64,000 nucleotides of DNA from Plantago elongata (taxonomy: Eukaryota; Streptophyta; Magnoliopsida; Lamiales; Plantaginaceae). How positions within the stretch are numbered: the first letter of the stretch is position 1; every line of letters begins with the position of its first letter. Positions 40,229-51,600 of the stretch are shown one piece after another. The notes below the pieces were generated by a model. That model had not been told where the DNA came from, did not search any database, and saw only the letters and a list, made by a program, of their open reading frames with translations. Location: assembly GCA_036897095.1 (NCBI GenBank), contig JAYMSP010000114.1, positions 1 to 64,000 on the forward strand, given 5' to 3'. A program made the position numbers and the translations under genes.

Positions 40229-43200
40229 TCATGATTCTTCATCAACAGCCTCAGCTGCTGCTATTTCCGAGTCCAGTGTGTTTAACAACTGTTCACTTAC
40301 ATGCTTAGCAACAGATATCATGTCAAGTATAACGCTTGGATCCAGTCCTGCACCGCCTCTTTTTGTTAGTCCACATATTCTGCCTTGCCTGTTGATGGAT
40401 ATGGACACAGCTGAGCTCATCTGGGACTCCTCTTCCGAAGTTGCATCGACAATATAATGCCTCCCAACCTGCAATTGTTAATGGTCTAACTTGTTAGGCA
40501 CATAAAGTTGATAATGTAAGAATACAGAGAGCCCAATATATGATTTCTTGCCTTTGTTAGAGTTATTATCACAGGGATGTTGCTCGTATCAAATTGCAGA
40601 AATTCCTCATCACTCACGTCAAACTCTGGCTGCTCGTCAGCAGAGGCTTGAGCAGCTACTTCTACTTTTGGAATAGCAGCATTGCTCAAAGCTGCCTAAC
40701 AGGTATTAAAAAACTAAAATTAAAAATAAATAAGAGAGGCGCCCTGAAATTAGCAGAATTCTGAACTAAAGAGCCTTCGAACAAATTCTACATTTCCCCT
40801 TCAGCTCAAGTAGTAGTATAAATTACCATATCAACCATAAATATGAAACAGCAAAAGTAATATGTTCCATAATGGGAAGTTCAAGAACACAAACAACCGT
40901 CACTTCGTGAGCACCTTCATAAAATTAATAGAAAAAGAGAGAATAAAGAAAAGTTGTTTCAAATTGAAGTCTATTTTAGAAGTTTATATGCACATGAGAC
41001 AAGTAAAAATACCTTGATGGCAGCTCCCAAGGCATCTAGCAAATTGCCATCTGAGCTGATGACAAGACCATCAATGTACAGATCCCAGCAAACCTTCCCT
41101 TTCACAACTGATAGAGATTTGAGATCGATCCCAGCCCCTGGAGCAAATACCACGAATAGCTCAGAGTTTAAGACAAGTATAAATGTGGCATGAGCTACGA
41201 CAAATAAAAAATATTAACATTAGTTTAAAGTTTCAGAATATATACCTGCACCACTTTTACCACCTAAAAGACACCTTTGAAGTGCTGAAGATAGCTCCGC
41301 AGACAACTCATCACCTCCTCTACGCTGTATTTGTGATTAAGTATACTTTGATAAGTTAAGACACTACAGGAATTCATGAAGTAAATCAGCTACAGGTACA
41401 TTTATGTGGAAATTCAGGATATGAACGATTTCTGCAAGTATTTACTATTTAATATTTATTCATGAACTACCTACTTGACAGTTGGTACGTACTTGAAACC
41501 AAACATTCATATTAAAAGATGAATGCAAATAAATGGAGCATAAACCTTTGAAGACAAAAAACAATGTCTGTATGGTAATAAGATTAAATATCTGAATCTC
41601 ACCGACACAATGCTTCTACACCACAATAAACCAATGCCAAGTTTGATGTGGTAATGAGAATATGATTAAAAAGGAAGTCGAGGAACTTATTTACCTCAAA
41701 AGTTGGCTCTGCTGTAGGGCTGCAATCAACAAATATAGAAACTTTTCCTTTGTCAGGGTCAGAAGAGTTTGGCTTGCCAAGCTCAGCCTAAACATAAGCA
41801 ATAAGAAAAAAAAACCATTCAAGTTATGTGAGACTATCAACAACTAAAACACAACACCTGCAGCACTCCATTACCACTTAGGAAAACTAACTTCCAAAGC
41901 CATGTTTTAGTGATTGTAAGTGCACAAGAAACAGTAATATACCTTCACGCTCGCAATGACATCAGTTGCACCAATCTTCACTCTTGCTGAGCCACTTGCC
42001 TTTTCAATTAATTAAAAATGGATAAGAACGATAGAGAGCAAATTCGAATACTAACATGAATTTCTCTCCCCCTAACCTGAGCAATAATACCAGTCTCCAC
42101 ATAAATTGGCCGGTAAGTCAATCTTTTCCTCCCATCAGTGCGTACATCCTGCTCAATTCCACCCTTGATGAAATTCCTCTCACCCAGTGAAAGACCCACC
42201 ATCACTGCAAAAGGGAGAGGCATACATTAAACAACAAGACCTAAGGAAATGTTGACATAGCATGCCTCTGGCCTTCCTCACATTTTGAGGATCATGCATA
42301 CAGAATTCTTAAAATGCAATTTTGACAAACTGAAACAAAGGCATAATAAGCACTTGCTGTAAATAGTAGCTTCTTGAAAGATTAGGAGACAGTCTTAACC
42401 CCTAAACCATTTTCATAAAAAAATCTAATTTGATGTAAACTACCATCATTTTGAAGAAATTATACTTAGAGATAGGGCTGGGAACGGTGGGTTAAAAATC
42501 AAAACCATAACTATAACCGGTTAATAACCATTTAATTTCCATGAACGGTTATTAACCGTAAGCAACCGATCGGTTACAACCCTAACAGATTCGGTTTTTG
42601 GTTACGGTTACGATTAAAAACCAGATCTCACAAAATCCCTAATTCCACCGGATCTCACCAAATTCAATGGACGTTCCTCCTAATGCTCTCCAACCTCCTC
42701 CACCTCCCCAACTACCTCGACCCGACCACCTCCCCACTCCTCTCCACCGCCGCCACCTTCACCGCTGCCAAGTCCGCCTCCGTCGCACCTCTCCTCTTCT
42801 TCACCCTTGCCTCTGTCCTCTCTCACATCGCCGCCACCAAAAGTTGCAATTGAACGAGGATAATTGAACGAGGAAGATGAAGACGAGTAAAAATTGAAGG
42901 AAAACGAGCAGAGTCGCAGCAGCCAGCAAGACGAAATTGAAGAAACGAAGAAGGAAGACGTACCTGCGGAGAAGGAAGACAAAATTGAAGAACCGAAATT
43001 GGAGTAGCCGGAGGTCCGGAGAAGACGGAGGGACGGAGGGACGGAGAGGAGAAGACGATGCTGCAGCTATGGAGGCTGGAGCTATGGAGAAGAAGACGTT
43101 GTGGAGGGCAGGAGGTTTGGAGCTTTTTCTGTTTCAGTTAGGTTATTTGAAAATATCCTAAACCTATGGTTTTTGGTTTTTATGAATAAACCGGAACCGG

Positions 43201-43665
43201 TCAATAATTATTTCGGTTTTGATTATTGTTATTTAAATAGTTACGGTTATGATTGTAACCAGAATCGAAATTATTGTTATTGTTATGATTTTTAACCAAC
43301 CATTTTCAAACCTACTTAGAGACCAATATGTAGTAATATCACAAAATCAAAAGCAAGCAGCATAGCAAAGTGTGAATATTTAAGACTAATAATTAAATTG
43401 GCGGACAGTGAGTTTCTGCTAACCATTCTATTTTTCACTATCCGAACAAGACAGGAAACAACGCCAAACAACGGAATTGCTACCAATTTGATCCTCACAT
43501 TACATAGAATTCTTTCTCAATAAATCGATCAAAATATATTCAGGTTATATAAGCCCTCAATAAATGAAATTGAACGCAAAAGGGAACATACCTAATAGCT
43601 AGCGCAGATGAAGAACACGAACAAGAGGAGCCGTTGGCAACGAAGAAGACACGCAGCCGATTTGT
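40229..43665 (-). CDS. RRP42: Exosome core subunit RRP42 (EXOSC7), RNase PH fold
   Basis: One of six RNase PH-like subunits of the RNA exosome ring, which processes and degrades RNA 3' ends in nucleus and cytoplasm. Coding exons on the minus strand: 42202-42077, 41999-41943, 41787-41695, 41324-41246, 41137-41013, 40695-40552, 40468-40229; 287 residues, the usual length. It opens MVGLSLGERNFIKGG, contains DVRTDGRKRLTYRPIYVETG, LLGGKSGAGAGIDLKSL, VCWDLYIDGLVISSDGN and ends in ISVAKHVSEQLL. A 5'-UTR exon is inferred from 43592 to about 43665; its intron (43591-42205) ends CAG two bases before the ATG and contains a hAT-type element. The intron between 40552 and 40468 has a GC donor (AAAG|GCAAG). 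Like plant orthologues, it is probably structural rather than catalytic. Confidence 0.93.
42473..43314. mobile_element. hAT-type non-autonomous element with a possible captured gene fragment
   Basis: Perfect 8-bp target duplication CTTAGAGA (42465-42472 and 43315-43322), diagnostic of hAT. Inverted ends TAGGGCTGGGAACGGTGG and, inward from the right, TAGGTTTGAAAATGGTTGG share the following GGTTAAAAATCA. Subterminal regions are rich in GGTTA/TAACC motifs. The interior (about 42640-43140) differs sharply: it is GC-rich, CT-rich then GA-rich, and includes a 56-codon ORF. It sits in the 5'-UTR intron of RRP42. Confidence 0.82.
42683..42853 (+). pseudogene. 56-codon ORF inside the hAT element, possible captured exon
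   Basis: Starts ATG and reads MLSNLLHLPNYLDPTTSP, then an Ala/Ser-rich part and APLLFFTLASVLSHI before a stop. Hydrophobic residues are spaced like a signal or membrane segment and codons are C-rich at third positions, unlike the surrounding element. I do not recognise the donor family. A GA-rich tail follows to about 43130. Confidence 0.35.
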
Positions 43666-44229
43666 ATTTGTGAGTTAAATTCATTAGGTTTTGATCTGGA
43701 TCAATCCGGACTCAATTTATTTATTTATTGGTGGACTGGATCGGGTCCGATCTGGATTGGACTGTCCATGGATCGGACCCAACTTGACCTTGACTACATT
43801 TTTTTAATTTTATAACATAAATGTAAAATCTTTGACTTATAATTATATAATTAAAAATTTATAACAGAGTTCTTTCTTAAAAAATGAATAAATAAATAAA
43901 TTCGAGTTTCACTTGTTATGGCTCGAATCCATTTTCTTATTCAATTTTGTTAACAACTGCAATCCGGACTAGACTCGACCGAACTTGAGCCAATAGAAAT
44001 ATTTACCACAACAGTCTCAGTTTGCTCGAGTCGGCTCATAAAACACTGAGAAATGATAATGAAAATAAAGGCTAAAGTCGCCAATCGCTTCAGCTTCATA
44101 CCACGACCAGTCCTCTTTCACCGCTTCTCTATAAATTCTCTGCGGTGAACTGTTTCGTTGGTCAGTCTAGCTCTCTTTCAGGGTTTATTCTCTTCTCTTC
44201 TCTCTCTGTAATCTGTATCTGTAGCTACC
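43666..44229. promoter_or_regulatory. Shared divergent promoter of RRP42 and the Gly/Trp-rich gene
   Basis: About 560 bp separate the inferred RRP42 leader from the next start codon. On the plus strand CTATAAATTC at 44129-44138, about 95 bp before the ATG, is a likely TATA box for the rightward gene. No TATA box was seen for RRP42. Confidence 0.5.
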
Positions 44230-46067
44230 ATGGGGAAATGGAACCGGAGATATCTTTATCTACCTCGTGCCAAGCACCGAAACTACGATTACGATGATCC
44301 ACGACATGATTATCCCGACGATTCTTCCGGTAATTACCTTTCTATTCACTTTCTCTTACTCATTCATTATCGATCCATCTCGATTCAATTTATGCTTTAT
44401 CATTTTATGCTCATGTTCACTTGTTTTCATTAGACTACTTGTATTGTAATATCAAGAATTGGGGTAGATGATATGAAAGCAAACAAATTGGTTGTTTTCA
44501 TTTTGATATTAGTTTGCAATGTGTAGAGGAATTACGTGAAATGATTTTTTGTGTAAGGGGAAACGAAATTAGGTTTTTCGAGCAAGCGTAGTATGTGAAG
44601 AAAGTTCTTTACTGGCAGTAGCAATTAGAGTTTAGCTGATTATTTAGTGGTTGAGTAGTTAAGGTGCATATTGTTAGTTTTTGTTTGTTGTTTAATCGGC
44701 AAGATATGATTTTGCGTATTGAAGTGTGTCGGCCAAACAATTCGGTGTTTACTTGTGTGATTGGATACTTGGATTAGATTTTGATTGCTATCTTACAACT
44801 TTTTAGTTTATACCATTCTTTTGTTTTATATATTATTGAAGGAAATGGCAACAGCAGGGTGCCATCATGGGAAATAGAGTATTGTAAAGCAGCAAAAGTG
44901 CCGTGGAATAAGGTTGTGGCGTCCAAGAAATATATTTGCTGCTACCCGAGTGTGATGGATTGGGATGCGTCTGCTGGTAAAGAGGCACTTGAGGATTCAA
45001 AACAACGGTACTGGGCAAACATCAATGGTCTTCCCTGTGACAAGCCGTTACCTGACCAGGATATGTACGCTAGGGAGATTGATTGGAATACGTGTGTGGA
45101 TCCTAAACTGATGGAAGATCTTGATAGTCAATTTTTCAGCCTGGATGAGAGTTGCAGTGTTGAAGGATTAAACACAATAAATGAAGAGGCTGCATCTGCT
45201 GAAGTCTTTACTGATCAAATTCAACCTGGTGCGGACAACCCTTGGGAGGTGAGCGGTGTGCAAGAAACCGAAAAGTTGAAAGATTCAGCTCAAGGATGGG
45301 GCACATGGGGAAGTTCAGTCAATTTGAAAAATGAAAATCCCTGGGAACCGAACTGCACTCAGCCTGTTGATTCTTGGAAGGATAATGCATGGAAAAGTGG
45401 GAATGACTCTTCGGGTTGTGACCAGGGATGGAGTAAAAATTTGTGGCCGAATGAGGGTACTGATTTTGGTAATCAAACTACCACTGTAAGACAAGAAAGA
45501 TGGGGACAGAAAGAAGCTAATCATCAGGGTTGGAACCAGGGAGGGAGTACTAATTTTAGGCCAAATGTCGTTGCTGATTATGGTAATCAGCCTGCAGCTG
45601 TAAGCCAAGAAGGATGGGGACAGAAAGAAGTGAGTAATAGGAGTTGGAACCAGGGACGGATTAATAAGTATAGGCCAAATTCTTTTGCTAATTGTGGTAA
45701 TCAAACTACAGCTTTAAGACAAGAAGGATGGGGATGGAAGGAAGAAAGTTATCAGGGTAGGGATCAACACAATGCCAGTGGTTCAAATTCTAGGAACTTT
45801 GGTAGTTATGGCAATTCATGGGAGAACAAAACTAGTGCCGGCTCAAATGGAAGAGCTGGGATGGACAGTGGAAACCAATCTCGAGGTTGGGGGGACTCAG
45901 AATTCCAGGCTGGTGATACAAATTGTTGGGATTCTAGTAATATTAGAAGAACTGGGGGCTCTTTTCGTGGTGGTTGGCGAAAGAGAGAAAATTCTGTACA
46001 GCACACGTCAAAGTTCAAGAGCTCTAGGTATCAGGGTTATGACTACAGGGATAGTCGCCAAATGTGA
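44230..46067 (+). CDS. Plant protein with N-terminal VPxWE domain and Gly/Trp/Asn-rich repeats
   Basis: Two exons, 44230-44329 and 44842-46067, encoding 441 residues. Function not known to me. The N-terminus is basic and Tyr-rich (MGKWNRRYLYLPRAKH). Residues about 37-120 look like a folded domain (RVPSWEIEYCKAAKVPW, CYPSVMDWDASAGKEAL, YWANINGLPCDKPLPD). The rest is Trp/Asn/Gly/Gln-rich with three 38-residue repeats (GNQTTTVRQERWGQKEANHQ-type) at 243-280, 281-318 and 319-345 or so, and an RGG-like basic tail (GGSFRGGWRKRE). Such tails often bind RNA or condense, but that is inference. A reading frame without the first intron would be interrupted, so the short first exon is needed. Confidence 0.82.
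45468..45780 (+). repeat. Coding tandem repeat, 114-bp unit, 2.7 copies
   Basis: Units begin at 45468, 45582 and 45696, each with GGTAATCA; the exact 114-bp period (38 codons) and high DNA similarity indicate relatively recent in-frame expansion within the gene. Confidence 0.85.
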
Positions 46068-48630
46068 AACTCTGAATACTGGATTATTATATAATGAAAT
46101 ATTGCAGCATATTATGCTAATTTTGGAAATCGTTCAAATATATGAATCCTTGGTTTATCCATCTGGTTGTACTGTCCGATTTTCACTTGCCACACTGGTT
46201 TGAAGCTTACTGGAAGATGACAACTGGATGAGGAATCCTGAACAATTTATCCACATGTACAGTATGAGGTCTGGGTGACCAAGGCCCTGCAGTCAAGAGC
46301 GGAGACTTTGCTTTGCGCTATAAGATAATATATATCTTGTTTGGAGCTGAATTAGATGAACACGATTTTATCCTTTTGACTTATTGCCATGTGCTCTTCG
46401 CTTACCATATTTTGGAGATTAGTATTCTAGTACATGAAGTTTTCCCTCAAGAGCTCTAGTATGTAGACCAGTGTGTTGGGAAACTTTCTCATCCAACAGC
46501 TGTTGGTGTGTACTGCAAGCCATGTAACTTTCACTCGACACTTGTTTGTCTGGTTGATCAATTTTACATATACAAGGCACAGGCCAAGTAAAATTTTCTA
46601 GTGAAATGGGTTGATATTGTGTAAGAGCTGCATGTTTGTCTTGGTAGACCGTTAAGATACCTATAACTGCATTGTTGTTTTATGTATGCATTATGGCCAA
46701 GTAGCTCCGCACTGTTCATTACCTTGTTAGGGCTTCTAGTTAAGGGTTTTGCCACTCTATTTTATTGCTGAGTTTGAGTTTGATTAGAGGGAGTGGAGGA
46801 ATGTGTGAGTTGATTTGGCAGAATTCCCAGTTTCTAACCTGTCTCAAAATGACAAACTTCTGGTTCAGGTTTTGGTTTTTGTGTTTTATACTTGATACGC
46901 GTGTCGTTTGCGTCTCTGAGGAAAATTACAGGCTGTTGTCTGTTGAAAATGCTCTGGTTGCAGTTCCTTTACATGGCCCTAAAATATATTTTTGATACTC
47001 TATTAGAATTACTGTCTAATTTAAGTACATTATGATAACACATGTTTAATTGAGGTACTTCGGATAATTTTGCAGTTTTAATTCGATTTTGACTCATGAA
47101 TTTAATTTTTTTTTCAAATTATCAGGACACTTGTCAAGCTCATATTAACTCTGAATTTTAAAATAAATCATAAAAGTGATTTAAATGTTTTAAAGTAACT
47201 ACAAATTTATAAAATATTAAAAATAAAATAATATGTATTAATTCTAAATATTCTAAAAATAGTAATAATAAATTCAAAACGGTTTTTAATTTTTCAAAAT
47301 TTGTAAAAATATTTTTAATTAATAGAAAAAATTATAAATAGATTTTACAATTAAAAATAATAAATATTGAAAAAAATAAAAATTATTAACATAAATTATC
47401 CACAATTGAGATTATCCTAACCTCGAAATTCAAATACCCACAGTTTCTTCAGAATATTAAATATTTTTACAAATTTTTTATAACTTAAAACTCCGTTGAA
47501 TATTTTTCTAATATTTTTTAGAATAAAATAATTTTATTTTATATTTTGATATTTTATTTTTATAATCTATAATCACTTTATATATTTTCTGAATTATTAA
47601 ATAATAATTTAACTATTTTTTTAGATCTTAAAGTTCATAATGAATATGAACTTGATACGTGTCCTAATAATCCGAATGTTGTTCATATGTACCTAACTTG
47701 AACATAGTGGTTCTAATGTACTTAAACCATGTAAGTGGAGTCTGATCCTTTCACTGGAAGAACGGTAGAAGAGAAACAAAGGGGACTTGGTGAAAAAAAT
47801 CCTACAGATGTGCCATATCAATTGCAGATTTGCAGTCGGAAAAGATGAGTGTTTCAAAAGAAGATCAAATAGACATGAAGTTTTGCCAAATCTCCGAAGC
47901 TTGATTGTTGAAGATCTGGACCTGCTCGCCTGTTGGCACAAGAATATTAAAATGATTCACAAACTTTGGTTACATATAAGATTTTCTTTATGTCTAGGTG
48001 TAATATTTATCTGCTGTGACTGGTTCATGTTTTAATTTTTGTTCTAAGACTAGCTTTTTTTCTCTATTTTCTTTGCTAGCAAGTTTCTAGAACCATCAAT
48101 AACTATGCATACGAGCAAAGCCGCTATATTCCTGATTCCTGCATTTAGGTTACAGGTCACACCAGGACGGTCTTAACAATGGAAAGACATTGCGAAATGA
48201 GATTTTAATGAAGATTTCGCAACTGTATAGAGTAGAGCTAACAATGAAGTTTCCTACAGAACAAGTTAAGAGTTGAGACCAGAGGCTCAAGCTACACTTG
48301 CAATATACAACAAAAAGGATCTGCTGATGAATGCAACAGTATCTGTACATGGTCCCAGAGTTAAAAACATCTTTTTTGCTCCAAATATGAAGTAATGGGC
48401 CTAGAAAAGCACCTCTCCCAGCCCTCCCCCCCCCTTTCTAAGTTTACAATATACACCTCCGCTTGGGTAAATGATCGGGAAATAGCTCCAGACTGAAACA
48501 CCATTAAAACCCGCCTGCTCACTAGCTAACAGCTTTCCTACCTACTCACCAAAAAGAGGACAGTCAAGAGAGTAGTCCCCTTGTTCCATCATAGTACGGA
48601 AAGAAAAGCAGCAAACGTCGCAGAAGAATT
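46068..48630. other. Intergenic, with 3' flanks of two converging genes
   Basis: The left part should hold the 3' UTR of the Gly/Trp-rich gene and the right end that of KOB1, as the two converge. 47000-47680 is extremely AT-rich with no features. A patch at 47780-47950 has a short ORF reading LPNLRSLIVEDLDLLACWH with no recognised family. A C-run at about 48424-48434 lies near KOB1. Confidence 0.35.
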
Positions 48631-51600
48631 TCATGCTTCCATCCCGAGTTCACCATCCATGACTGGGGGAGATAAAGGTGGGACAGCTACTTCATGTAAT
48701 GTATAATTGGAGAACTCTAGAACTTTTCTTGCGGTTTCTTTGAATGCTTTAGTTCTGATTAGTTTTCTTGACGAAAGTGATCCAGAGGAATTGCGCTTAT
48801 CAGTGGATTCTTGAGCAGATGCAATGACGGATCGGAATACGCCAGATTCTCTCAAACCTTGGATTATAGTCTACAACATGATTAAGAAAAGAACTATATT
48901 GAGTTCCAAAAACAATCAAATTTAGTCACTGGAAAGAAAATGCAATGAAAACAAACCCCTGTAAGATAATATGCAACCTTGATGCCCAATTCACTATTTT
49001 TTTACTGCATGCATATATATACACGACACATGTTCAAAAGCTTTGACCAAATTCCTCTTTGCAAATCTGAATTTCGTGTTCTGTGACAAAACTTTACATA
49101 ATGCTAACTTCTGATAACATTCAAGGGAATTCTACAATGAAATGAATGTGAATTCGGCAGAAGTACATGAATGATGCAACACAAGGAGAACTAATTCATT
49201 CAGTGCACAAATGAGTGATTTAGCACCAAGCAAACAAAAACTTACCATGGGAGCATAGATGCGCGTCAAAATTCCCTTCCGCAATAATTTCAGGTTTAAG
49301 GTCTTGTCAGTCCAAACAACATGCTCGCGATACCTGCCAAAGAAACAGGATGAAAATTTTGGAACTGATTTGGGGCATGAGTGGAAGGAAAATTTAGTTA
49401 CTCAACAAGTGATTGGCTTGCTTATCCTATTCTTTCATTACGGATATAAAGTAGACTGGTGATTAAAGCTGTTTTTAGGAACTTTTTAATGAACTCTGAG
49501 CACTTGTGCCATTTGAATGAAAACTTGACTAAAAGTACTGAATTTATTTGAAATGTAATGTCATTTAACTTTGCTTGAGCACAGATTTTATTAAGGATGA
49601 ATGCCTTTACCAGTTTAGCATCTCCTCTTCAGTGGCAGTTGAAGCAATTATAAATGCCTGCAAACAAATAAACCGTATGAGAAAAAAATTGCAATTAAGA
49701 TACACTGCAAAAATATTAACCAACTAGTTCTGTGCAGCTGCACCAACTCTAGCAGAAATGGAACATGGAGCAAATGAGAATTCAAAACAAATTCCGCTCA
49801 TCATTCGTCAATGATGGACCACATCATAACATACCACATTCTACCTACTGTCAACATAAGATTCTTCAATGAACTTGGTCCTTAATCTATCAAATCAATC
49901 TGAGGTCTAAACATGCACTAGGCAGTAAAAAGACTATTTTACAGTAGACACCGTTCTGGAACACACTAATAGGCAAGAAAATCTAGAAAGCTGAGGGAGT
50001 GTAAAAAAACTCACGGTTCTATCAAAATCCAGCATAAAACATCGCTTGACATCCTCCTTCGTAGGCTTACAACCACATCTATCTCGCCTAGACGTCAAGT
50101 CAGAGAACTTGGAGTACGTAAAATGCAGGACAGCAGCCTCTTCCAATTTGATCTCACTATTATCATTGTGTAAAATATATGTCAAACAAAGCAAGGGACA
50201 TCTTTATTCTGAGCCATACTAGCAGGCAACGTGTGGAAAGTATAGAGTAACCAAGTAAAACATAACATACTTCGGGGTTTTCATGTAATTGTGCCATCTG
50301 TGTGCTCCATTAGGGCGGAGATGATCCCGTAGTCTGGCAGCCGATTTACCATTCCCATATGTCAAAAAGTAGTTCGGATTTCCACGAGTTGCATCCTTAT
50401 ACATCCCGAAGTAAGTGTCTTTTGTAAGATGGTCATAGTTTTTCTTGAACATTGACACCTAAATGAACGAAGGGAGCAAAGTCAGCAGGCATTTGATAAG
50501 TCATGTACAATGGCATAGTTTACTGCCCAGAACATACTTAAAGGAACAAACTGATTGCATTATGGAGATTCAAAAGGTTGACTAGTATATAGTTGACCAG
50601 CAGATATAGTTAGAGCATATTAGAAAACAATAGGAAGTAAAAAAGAAAAAGTACAGCCCATAATTGCACTCACGGACCCAAAATGTCAACAGAAAACAGG
50701 TGAATGGTGATAGTTGATGTATATTTATACCTCCGTGAAAGGTTCCTTGATGTTATCTCGTTCAACACTGCTCTCCTGAAAAGAACATACTTCAATTGTT
50801 TAATTTCACCACAGAAGTAAAAGAAATGACTCAGAAAAAGAGGGAAACATGGTACTAACGTAGTTGGGAAAAATGACCATGTCCACATTTCCAGGCACAT
50901 CAAGCAACAATTGTCTCAGAGAGTACTCGCTAGAACCAGCAGGATGTATCAACTCATCAGTGTCGAGATGAAGTATCCAGTCCATGCCAGCATCCTAGAA
51001 CCATTAAACAAGAAAGAGATGATTAAAAGTTTAATACTTAACGAAATCCAATACATCAACTTGTCACGGGATAAGTTAATACCCTAGCCATGACTATGGC
51101 CATCTCCATATTGAGGGATTGCTTCACAAAAAGCTCGTAATTACAAGGCTTGTAAAAGAAACTTGACAGCCATGTTTCATTCCAGATCCGGCTGAAACAG
51201 CAATATAAAAGGAACGTAATCAGATGAGAGCTTGATAATATTATATCCAAAGGGAACTAATTACAAAAGGTTGTTTAAAAAATGTGAACACACTAAAAGA
51301 AATTAATGACAAGGAATTATACATTAGCCCCATATACTTGCCCATACTATCAAATAGTTGATGATAAATGCTGTACGTGATACCTAAAAAAGCGTGAAAG
51401 CTAATCTAATTTACCTATTAGCTTGTTGGTCTTCCAGATCTTTAGTTCTATATATTACTTTCACACCCTGCAAGATTAAAGAAAGATCAATCTTATTGAT
51501 TATAATATAAATATAGACATGAAAATATAATTAAACTGTGGGCAAAAGTTATCAGATACTAGCCTCGCAGTTGCTCTAGCAATATTATCTGCATATACCT

